Made by a program: the position numbers and the translations under genes. From Hyphomicrobiales bacterium (GTDB lineage: Bacteria > Pseudomonadota > Alphaproteobacteria > Rhizobiales > Xanthobacteraceae), in contig JAKFYO010000009.1 in NCBI GenBank assembly GCA_021730825.1, positions 1 to 7,016 on the forward strand: a stretch of DNA of 7,016 nucleotides, given 5' to 3'. The notes below the pieces were generated by a model, which was not told where the DNA came from, ran no database searches, and worked only from the letters and a program-made list of their open reading frames with translations. Shown piece by piece: positions 1 through 5,010 of this stretch. Position 1 is the stretch's first letter, and every line of letters begins with the position of its first letter.

Positions 1-241
1 GACAGAGCTGACCCCAGGACCATCCCTCTTCGGTCTCTTCATAAACCGTCACGCGCTCGCCGTGCAGCGCCTCGGTATCGAGCGGGGCTTCCGAGGTCGG
101 CGCATTCCTTAGCGGTGCGGAAACGTCGATGACCTGCATGAGGACGCCATCGGCATAGTGCGCGGCCTCGATCTTGCCGCGCAGATAAGAGGCCGCGAGA
201 TCCGGGCGTGCCGGTGTCTGGCGTTTGTCGAAGCCGATCAT
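1..241 (-). CDS. C40 (NlpC/P60) family peptidase, N-terminal part only
   Basis: The visible part is the first 80 codons, running off the left edge of the window. It starts ATG (Met-Ile-Gly-Phe-Asp-Lys) inside the marR stop codon (ATGA, 4-bp overlap), which suggests translational coupling; no strong Shine-Dalgarno is seen. No signal peptide is visible. Residues about 12-27 ('RPDLAASYLRGKIEA') and about 60-79 ('GERVTVYEETEEGWSWGQL') resemble the start and the first SH3-like domain of Rhizobiales C40 peptidases of the YkfC/dipeptidyl-peptidase VI type. Known family members cleave gamma-D-Glu-diaminoacid bonds in murein peptides through a Cys-His-His triad. That catalytic domain would lie to the left of the window, so activity cannot be judged. 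The identity rests on the N-terminal pattern and the marR/aminopeptidase context. Confidence 0.8.
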   Translation of the reverse strand, partial: MIGFDKRQTPARPDLAASYLRGKIEAAHYADGVLMQVIDVSAPLRNAPTSEAPLDTEALHGERVTVYEETEEGWSWGQLC

Positions 242-588
242 AACGGCAGCGCTTTCGATTTTGCGACCATGAGATCGGCGAGACGCTCGACATAGAGCGC
301 GCCCTTCACTGTTCTTTGTACAAGTACGTTTCTGCGGTCCGCCGGATCGCGGCGGCGCTGGAGCAATTCCATGCGACCCATGGTGTCGAGTGCGCGCGTG
401 ATCACTGGCTTCGTAACGTTCAGCTTTGCCGCCAACCCGCGCACGGTGTGCGGCGGCGGATCGAGATAGACCGTGAGCAGAATCGTGACCTGCCGCGCGG
501 TCAGATCGCGGTCGTCATCGCGCACCATCTCGTAATTGAAATCGTGCAGGAGCTTCAGGGCTTGCGACGGACGGAGATCGACGGCCAC
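238..588 (-). CDS. MarR-family winged helix-turn-helix transcriptional regulator
   Basis: A 116-residue protein starting with GTG; an in-frame TGA lies two codons upstream, so the start cannot be further 5'. A winged helix is recognisable. Residues about 30-42 (LTARQVTILLTVYL) form the entry helix. Residues 48-58 (TVRGLAAKLNV) and 59-72 (TKPVITRALDTMGR) form the HTH, the latter being the recognition helix. The wing at 78-93 carries the typical Arg-Arg-Asp-Pro-x-Asp-Arg-Arg pattern of MarR proteins. It is shorter than usual MarR proteins (about 140-150 residues), with reduced N- and C-terminal dimerisation helices. It lies 63 bp downstream of the M17 aminopeptidase gene and overlaps the C40 peptidase by 4 bp. 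Control of this block is a reasonable inference; the ligand is unknown. I see no convincing operator palindrome directly upstream. Confidence 0.9.
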   Translation of the reverse strand: MAVDLRPSQALKLLHDFNYEMVRDDDRDLTARQVTILLTVYLDPPPHTVRGLAAKLNVTKPVITRALDTMGRMELLQRRRDPADRRNVLVQRTVKGALYVERLADLMVAKSKALPL

Positions 589-651
589 GGCTCACTCAAA
601 AAAATCGTTTCGGAGCCGTATCATTTCAGGCTACATCAGCCAGCGCAACCC
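589..651 (-). other. lap-marR intergenic spacer
   Basis: A 63-bp gap between the aminopeptidase stop and the marR GTG start. On the minus strand it has a run of seven T (604-598) just before marR, but the only nearby stem (GGCT/AGCC with a 5-nt loop) is 4 bp and is not adjacent to the T run, so I do not call a terminator. A weak GAGTGAG sequence about 2 nt before the GTG could serve as ribosome binding site. Read-through from lap into marR is therefore plausible; a separate marR promoter cannot be excluded. Confidence 0.4.
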
Positions 652-672
652 TTAACCGTAGCGCTCGGTTAA
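652..672. repeat. TTAAC-N11-GTTAA inverted repeat at the aminopeptidase 3' end
   Basis: TTAAC at 652-656 and GTTAA at 668-672 form a perfect 5-bp inverted repeat with an 11-bp spacer. The left arm is also the stop codon of the aminopeptidase gene. A second copy with identical arms and spacing lies at 2099-2119, just upstream of the same gene. The spacers are unrelated. It may be chance, since this copy encodes the last residues of a conserved protein. Confidence 0.4.
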
Positions 673-2088
673 CAGTGCAAGAAGCGCGCGAACCGAGTGC
701 GCCTCGCCGCCTTCGGGTCGTCCCGGCCGCTCTTTCGCATTCCACGCGAAGATATCGAGATGCAGCCAACTCTTCGCCTGCGCGACAAACTTCGAGAGAA
801 ATAGTGCTGCCGTGATCGCGCCAGCATGACCGCCGCCGACATTGTTGGTGTCGGCAACCTTGGAGCCGAGCATTTCCATATAAGGCTGCCACAGCGGCAG
901 GCGCCAAAGCGGATCGGATTCTTTCGCGGAATGTTTTGCTAGTGCGTTCCAGAGCGCGTCGTCATGCGTGAATGCGGGTGGAATTTCCGGCCCAAGCGCC
1001 ACGCGCGCGGCACCTGTGAGCGTCGCAAAATCGATCACGAGTTCCGGTTTTTCTTCGTCTGCGAGCGCTAGCGCATCGGCAAGAATGAGACGGCCCTCGG
1101 CATCGGTGTTGCCAATCTCTACCGTGATGCCCTTACGGCTCTTGAAAATATCGCCGGGCCGGAACGCGATTCCGGAAATCGAATTCTCGACCGCAGGAAT
1201 AATGACACGCAGCCTAACTTTCAGCTTCGCGTCCATGATCATGTGCGCGAGCGCGAGTGCTGCGGCGCTGCCGCCCATGTCTTTCTTCATCAGGAGCATC
1301 GCCGCATCGGGCTTGATGTCGAGACCGCCGGTGTCGAAGCAGACACCTTTGCCGACCAGCGTCAGCTTCGGATGCGCGGGCTTGCCCCAGGTGAACTCGA
1401 CAAGCCGCGGCGCACGCTCGCTGCCCTGGCCCACCGCGTAGATCAGCGGAAAATTCTTCTTGAGCAGATCCTTGCCGACGACGCTCGAAGCCTTCGCGCC
1501 GTGTTTTTTCGCGAGCGAACGGATCGCAGCTTCGAGTTCGGCGGGACCGAGATCGTTCGCGGGCGTATTCACGAGATCGCGCGCGAGCGTCATGCCCTCG
1601 GCGATTCGCGTGATTTCTTTCGCATCGACACCGGTAGGCACTACAAGCCGCGGTTGCTTCTTCTTGCTCTCGCGGTATTTTCCGAAACGGTATGAGCCGA
1701 GCGCAAAAGCGAGCGTCGCCAGTCTCGCGTCCTTCAGCGCTTCCGCTAATTTCCAGTCTCCTTCCGGAAGCAAGCCCGCGAGTTTTCCCGCGAGCAGCGG
1801 ATCCGCATTTTTGTCGCCGCGCTTGCCGAGCCCGAACAGACAACCGGCAATGCCGCCCTTGGCATCGGGTAAAATCAGATGCCGGCCGGTATCGGGCTCG
1901 AAACCGGAAGCGTCGGCAAAGGCACGTGCCGCAGCGGGCAGCTTTTCGCGGACCAATTTCCAGTTCTGGTCGTCCACGCACCAGACCGGTTTTGCGGCAG
2001 CGCTCGATACGGATAAGGCGGGATGCAGGGATGTGGGCAAGGGAGCTATTCCAGTGATTTTGCCGTGTAACACGCCCAAAAACCCCAT
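652..2088 (-). CDS. Leucyl aminopeptidase family protein (M17, PepA-like)
   Basis: A 478-residue M17 metallo-aminopeptidase that removes N-terminal residues from peptides, presumably in the cytoplasm. The C-terminal catalytic domain (about 165-478) carries the full two-metal site: Lys247 and Asp252 in 'VGKGVCFDTGG', Lys259, Asp270 in 'MKKDMGG', and Asp329, Glu331 and Arg333 in 'NTDAEGR'. Their spacing is identical to E. coli PepA (K270, D275, K282, D293, D352, E354, R356). The N-terminal domain is divergent, as in Rhizobiales homologues. The start is uncertain: the ATG at 2088 lacks a clear Shine-Dalgarno, and homologues as I recall begin near residue 21-22 (His-Pro-Ala). A TTG at 2040-2038 or CTG at 2028-2026 could be the true start. 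It is divergent from tadD and followed by marR and a C40 peptidase, suggesting a role in peptide or murein-peptide turnover. Substrate specificity is not deducible. Confidence 0.95.
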   Translation of the reverse strand: MGFLGVLHGKITGIAPLPTSLHPALSVSSAAAKPVWCVDDQNWKLVREKLPAAARAFADASGFEPDTGRHLILPDAKGGIAGCLFGLGKRGDKNADPLLAGKLAGLLPEGDWKLAEALKDARLATLAFALGSYRFGKYRESKKKQPRLVVPTGVDAKEITRIAEGMTLARDLVNTPANDLGPAELEAAIRSLAKKHGAKASSVVGKDLLKKNFPLIYAVGQGSERAPRLVEFTWGKPAHPKLTLVGKGVCFDTGGLDIKPDAAMLLMKKDMGGSAAALALAHMIMDAKLKVRLRVIIPAVENSISGIAFRPGDIFKSRKGITVEIGNTDAEGRLILADALALADEEKPELVIDFATLTGAARVALGPEIPPAFTHDDALWNALAKHSAKESDPLWRLPLWQPYMEMLGSKVADTNNVGGGHAGAITAALFLSKFVAQAKSWLHLDIFAWNAKERPGRPEGGEAHSVRALLALLTERYG

Positions 2089-2110
2089 GAAAGCGGGCTT
2101 AACTGGGCGT
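2072..2110 (-). promoter_or_regulatory. Inverted repeat spanning the annotated aminopeptidase start codon
   Basis: ACGCCCA (2072-2078) and TGGGCGT (2104-2110) are perfect 7-bp complementary arms separated by 25 nt. The annotated lap ATG (2088-2086) lies in the loop. In the minus-strand transcript this could form a hairpin presenting or masking the start region. The long loop makes the structure weak, and the arm inside the gene overlaps codons 4-6, so coding constraint is an alternative explanation. Confidence 0.3.
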
Positions 2111-2113
2111 TAG
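2099..2113 (+). promoter_or_regulatory. Candidate CtrA-like box, TTAA-N7-TTAG
   Basis: TTAACTGGGCGTTAG matches 7 of 8 fixed positions of the CtrA consensus TTAA-N7-TTAA known from Caulobacter and other alphaproteobacteria. It lies in the divergent lap-tadD intergenic region, 72 bp upstream of the tadD ATG and 11 bp upstream of the annotated lap ATG. CtrA controls pilus genes such as pilA in Caulobacter, so control of tadD would make sense. A TATT-containing stretch around 2124-2130 could be a weak -10 for tadD. Assignment is inference from one imperfect site. Confidence 0.35.
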
Positions 2114-2119
2114 GGTTAA
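2099..2119. repeat. TTAAC-N11-GTTAA inverted repeat in the lap-tadD intergenic region
   Basis: TTAAC at 2099-2103 and GTTAA at 2115-2119, with an 11-bp spacer, match the arms and spacing of the copy at 652-672. This copy is non-coding and overlaps the candidate CtrA-like box. It could be a dimeric regulator's operator acting on lap, tadD or both. Confidence 0.4.
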
Positions 2120-2135
2120 CTCTCTATTGCTTTGC

Positions 2136-2169
2136 CGGGCATTCCGGCGCCGCGCGCCGGCCGTGCCCG
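2136..2169 (+). promoter_or_regulatory. Strong bipartite hairpin in the tadD 5' leader
   Basis: The outer arms CGGGCA (2136-2141) and TGCCCG (2164-2169) and the inner arms CCGGCGC (2144-2150) and GCGCCGG (2154-2160) nest. The internal loop is TT/CCG and the apical loop is CGC. All 13 pairs are Watson-Crick and mostly G-C. The base ends 3 nt before the GGAG ribosome binding site of tadD. No T run follows, so it is not an intrinsic terminator. It may influence tadD translation or mRNA stability if it lies inside the transcript. Confidence 0.5.
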
Positions 2170-2172
2170 CGC

Positions 2173-2176
2173 GGAG
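2173..2176 (+). promoter_or_regulatory. Ribosome binding site of tadD
   Basis: GGAG lies 8 nt before the ATG at 2185. It fixes the tadD start and sits directly after the leader hairpin ending at 2169. Confidence 0.7.
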
Positions 2177-2184
2177 TAATTTGT

Positions 2185-2991
2185 ATGCAGTGTAATCCCG
2201 CCACCCCGAAACAGCGCCTGCAAGGCAGCGTTTCAAAGCTCGCCATCGTCGTGGCGCTCGCAGCCTCGCTGGGCGCCTGTGCGAATAAGCCGAACAGCAG
2301 CGACATCACCGGCTCGATCCGGAACCCGTTTTCAACGGCCGCGCCGAACCCGCACAACGATCTCGAACGGCTTAGCGAGGAATATAAAGCCAAGCCCGCC
2401 GATCCGCAGATCGCGATTTCCTATGCCCAGGCGCTTCGCCGCACCGAGCAGAACGCACAGGCCGTCGCCGTACTCGAACAGGCGACGATCAAAAATCCCA
2501 AGCACCAGGCGCTCGCCGGAGAATATGGCCGTGCGCTTGCCGAATCTGGCCGTCTGCAACAGGCCCTCGACGTGCTTTCCCGTGCACACACGCCCGACCA
2601 GCCCGACTGGCGCATCCTGAACGCGCAGGGCGCGATCAACGACCAGCTAGGCAACTACAAAGCTGCGCGCCGCTACTATCAGACCGCGCTCAAGATCGTG
2701 CCGGAAGAGCCGTCAGTGCTCTCCAATCTCGGTCTGTCCTACATTCTCTCGAAAGAGCTGAAGCTCGCCGAAAGCACCCTGCGCCGCGCTTCCGCAAGCC
2801 CGCGCGCCGATAAGCGTGTAAGACAGAACCTCGCGCTATCGCTTGCGCTGCAAGGCAAGTTCGACGAAGCCGAGAAGATCGCAGCCGGCGACCTGCCGCC
2901 GGAAGAAGCGAGCGCCAACATCGCCGCGCTGCGCGATCTCATCAAGCAGCAGCAGCAACAGCCACGGAATACACCGCGCACCGAATCCTGA
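2185..2991 (+). CDS. tadD: TadD-like tetratricopeptide-repeat lipoprotein of the Flp pilus system
   Basis: A 268-residue TPR lipoprotein. A signal peptide runs from a basic N-region (Lys9, Arg11, Lys18) through a hydrophobic core (19-30) to a lipobox Leu-Gly-Ala-Cys, giving lipidated Cys32. A short linker with 'DITGSI' (40-45), seen in Rhizobiales lipoproteins, follows. From about 57 to 232 there are helical TPR units, for example 'AISYAQALRRTEQNAQAVAVLEQA' (about 77-100, split here from flanking units), the unit around Leu145-Val172 and the unit around Pro176-Ala202. The tail is Gln-rich (five Gln in a row). TadD proteins are outer-membrane-associated lipoproteins needed for assembly of the RcpA/CpaC secretin. 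Unlike the usual cotranscribed position, here tadD faces the tad operon. A generic TPR lipoprotein is the alternative, but the location next to tadC favours TadD. Confidence 0.85.
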   Translation: MQCNPATPKQRLQGSVSKLAIVVALAASLGACANKPNSSDITGSIRNPFSTAAPNPHNDLERLSEEYKAKPADPQIAISYAQALRRTEQNAQAVAVLEQATIKNPKHQALAGEYGRALAESGRLQQALDVLSRAHTPDQPDWRILNAQGAINDQLGNYKAARRYYQTALKIVPEEPSVLSNLGLSYILSKELKLAESTLRRASASPRADKRVRQNLALSLALQGKFDEAEKIAAGDLPPEEASANIAALRDLIKQQQQQPRNTPRTES

Positions 2992-3016
2992 ATTTTGTGG
3001 GGATTGAGCGATTAAG

Positions 3017-3044
3017 AACGCCCGCTTCGAGCGGGCGTTTTTTT
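3017..3044 (+). terminator. Intrinsic terminator of tadD
   Basis: A perfect 10-bp stem, AACGCCCGCT (3017-3026) and AGCGGGCGTT (3030-3039), has a TCG loop and is followed by a T run (3038-3044). It lies 25 bp after the tadD stop. The T run overlaps the tadC stop codon on the other strand. Read from the tad-operon side, the hairpin is followed only by TTCTTAATC, so termination in that direction would be weaker, although the A run before it is typical of bidirectional terminators. Confidence 0.9.
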
Positions 3045-4017
3045 ATTTAAGCTCCATCACGCGGATCGCGGCCGGACCCATGATCACGACAAACAGCACC
3101 GGCAGGAAGAACAGGATCATCGGCACGGTGAGCTTCGGGGGCAGCGCTGCCGCCTTCTTCTCGGCTTCCGACATGCGCTGGTCGCGGATTTCCTGCGCCA
3201 GCACGCGGAGCGCCTGTGCGAGCGGCGTGCCGTAGCGTTCCGCCTGAATGAGCGCGGTACAGACCGCCTTCACGCCGTCGATGCCGGTACGGTTTGCGAG
3301 ATTTTCGAATGCCATGCGGCGGTCCTGCAAATAGGACAGTTCCGCCGTCGTCAGCGTGAGTTCTTCCGCGAGCGGCACCGACTGCGAGCCAACCTCCTGG
3401 CTCACGCGCTTGAAGGCCGCGTCGATCGACATGCCGGATTCCACGCAGATCAGCAGAAGGTCAAGTGCGTCGGGAAAAGCGCGGCGGACCGATTGCTGAC
3501 GGCGCGTAATCACATTCTTCAAGAAAAGCTGCGGCAGCTTGATACCGAGATAGGCTGCGCCGATGCATATTCCGACCTTCACCATAAGGCCCTGATTAAT
3601 CGGCACCAGGATGAAGATATAGAACGCAGTGAAGACGAGCATCGCGATCGGCGCGACCATACGGAAGAACAGGAAAGTGACCTGAGGTCCCTGCCCGCGA
3701 TAGCCGGCTTGCACCAGCATCGCTTTCGCTTGATCCTCGCCGACCCACTTCTTCAAATCGAGGCTCTCGACGATGTTCTGCATGAAGGCTTTCGGCGTCG
3801 GGCGCAGGTTGACCTTCTCGCCGCGCGCGAGCTTCTCGCGCTCGCGGGCGCGAATCTGGCCGCGCTCGACTGCTAGCGTCTTCATGCGCCGGTCGAGACC
3901 GTCGCCGGAGATGTAAGGCATCGCGAGCGTATAGATCGTCGCGAACACCGCGATTGCGGTGAACAGCGTCGTCATGAAGCGAGCGTCGGAAAGTCTTTCG
4001 TAGATCAGATCGACCAT
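3043..4017 (-). CDS. tadC: TadC, type II secretion system F-family platform protein of the Flp pilus
   Basis: A 324-residue inner-membrane protein. Predicted membrane segments lie at about 15-36, 115-138, 145-165 and 298-318. The T2SSF (GspF-like) domain occupies about 180-315, with the characteristic 'FPDALDLLLICVESGMSID' start (181-199) and 'ALIQAERYGTPLAQALRVL' (255-273). TadC and TadB together form the platform that couples the CpaF ATPase to pilin extraction and polymerisation. The charged cytoplasmic stretch at about 42-68 precedes the second membrane segment. The start is supported by AGGAG 9 nt upstream. It is the last gene of the operon, 12 bp after tadB, and ends at the shared terminator region facing tadD. 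Confidence 0.95.
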   Translation of the reverse strand: MVDLIYERLSDARFMTTLFTAIAVFATIYTLAMPYISGDGLDRRMKTLAVERGQIRAREREKLARGEKVNLRPTPKAFMQNIVESLDLKKWVGEDQAKAMLVQAGYRGQGPQVTFLFFRMVAPIAMLVFTAFYIFILVPINQGLMVKVGICIGAAYLGIKLPQLFLKNVITRRQQSVRRAFPDALDLLLICVESGMSIDAAFKRVSQEVGSQSVPLAEELTLTTAELSYLQDRRMAFENLANRTGIDGVKAVCTALIQAERYGTPLAQALRVLAQEIRDQRMSEAEKKAAALPPKLTVPMILFFLPVLFVVIMGPAAIRVMELK

Positions 4018-4026
4018 CGGTCCGCG

Positions 4027-4031
4027 CTCCT
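4027..4031 (-). promoter_or_regulatory. Ribosome binding site of tadC overlapping the tadB stop codon
   Basis: AGGAG on the minus strand (4031-4027) is 9 nt before the tadC ATG and shares bases with the tadB TAG stop (4032-4030). This couples translation of the two platform proteins and fixes the tadC start. Confidence 0.8.
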
Positions 4032-5010
4032 AGAAATCGAAATTGATCATTTTGCGCATGACCATCACGCCCATGAGCATCCAGACCGCAGAGCCCGCCA
4101 TCAGCACGCGGCCTGTCGGCGTCGTCCACAAGAGCTCGATGTAGCCGGGGCTCGTCAGATAAACCAGCGCCATCACGGCAAAGGGGAGCGAAGCGATGAT
4201 GGCCGCGGAAGCCTTGGCCTCCATCGACATCGCCTTGATTTTGTCCGACATCTTTTTGCGATCGCGCAGCACGCGCGAAAGATTACCAAGCGCTTCGGAG
4301 AGATTGCCGCCGGCCTGCTGCTGAATCGCAAGCACGATCCCGAAGAAGTTCGCCTCGGGAAGCGGAACGCGCTCGTAAAGCTTGGCCGCCGAATCCGACA
4401 GCGACATACCGACCGCCTGCCCTTCGGCGATCTGGCGGAACTCGCCCTTCACCGGTTCGGAGGTTTCATTCGCAATGATGCGGATACAATCGCCGATCGG
4501 AAGACCCGACTTTACGCCGCGCACGATCACATCGATTGCATTCGGTAGTTCACTGATAAACTTGCCTTCGCGCCTCTTCTTCAGATAGCCAACGACCCAG
4601 CGCGGAATGCCAAAGCCGCCGGCGATAGCAGCAGGAATCGCAAGCATAAGACCCATGCCGGACGTGAACATCATCAAGACGAAGCTCACGACACCCGCAA
4701 GCGCACTGAAAATGTAAAACTGCCGCTTGGAGAGGGAAAGGCCCGCCTGCTGGAGCCGGATTTCGATCGGCGGATTCTTCGCATTTTTCTGCTTGGCTTC
4801 AAGCTGCTTCAGCGAGTCTTCGACCTGCTGGCGCCGCGAGGTAGTGGCGTCCGCGGCCTTTCGTCCGCGCTTCGCTTGAATTTCGTCGGCGGAAATTTCT
4901 TTCATCCGCTGCTCGGCGCGCTTTTCGCCCGAGATCATCGGATAGATAAAAACATAGAGTACGCCGCCGACTGCGACCGTAATCAGGAATGCGAATGCGA
5001 TTGAGCTCAT
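4030..5010 (-). CDS. tadB: TadB, type II secretion system F-family platform protein of the Flp pilus
   Basis: A 326-residue inner-membrane protein. An N-terminal membrane segment (about 3-25) is followed by a charged cytoplasmic linker (28-80, rich in Lys, Arg, Glu and Gln). Membrane segments follow at about 97-117 and 120-140. The T2SSF domain (about 155-285) has 'LPNAIDVIVRGVKSGLPI' (155-172) and the conserved 'QQQAGGNLSEAL' (230-241). Two further membrane segments lie near 268-287 and 301-319. It is the partner of TadC in the Flp-pilus platform that receives force from CpaF. The ATG lies inside the cpaF stop (ATGA, 4-bp overlap) without a strong Shine-Dalgarno, pointing to translational coupling. 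Confidence 0.95.
   Translation of the reverse strand: MSSIAFAFLITVAVGGVLYVFIYPMISGEKRAEQRMKEISADEIQAKRGRKAADATTSRRQQVEDSLKQLEAKQKNAKNPPIEIRLQQAGLSLSKRQFYIFSALAGVVSFVLMMFTSGMGLMLAIPAAIAGGFGIPRWVVGYLKKRREGKFISELPNAIDVIVRGVKSGLPIGDCIRIIANETSEPVKGEFRQIAEGQAVGMSLSDSAAKLYERVPLPEANFFGIVLAIQQQAGGNLSEALGNLSRVLRDRKKMSDKIKAMSMEAKASAAIIASLPFAVMALVYLTSPGYIELLWTTPTGRVLMAGSAVWMLMGVMVMRKMINFDF

Noticed and set aside
39..293. An 84-codon minus-strand frame across the marR/C40 junction
   Set aside because: It is Arg-rich and unlike any family I know. The true frame here is the C40 peptidase starting at 241, which shows SH3-like sequence.
589..651. A terminator between the aminopeptidase and marR, suggested by a seven-T run
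   Set aside because: The only nearby stem is 4 bp and is separated from the T run by more than 15 nt.
1214..1981. A 255-codon minus-strand open frame inside the aminopeptidase
   Set aside because: It is an Arg-rich alternate frame of the same strand, with no domain and no ribosome binding site; the M17 frame explains the region.
1460..2113. A 217-codon plus-strand open frame opposite the aminopeptidase
   Set aside because: It is antisense to an intact M17 gene with all active-site residues. Its Ser/Pro/Ala/Arg-rich composition is typical of a GC-rich shadow frame, with no recognisable domain.
2947..2961. A CAG/CAA run near the end of tadD as a variable microsatellite
   Set aside because: There are only five glutamine codons, one of them CAA, in a low-complexity tail. 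This is too short to suggest phase variation.
3596..4129. A 177-codon minus-strand frame across the tadB/tadC junction
   Set aside because: It is Arg/Asp-rich and overlaps two confident membrane-protein genes, so it is a shadow frame.
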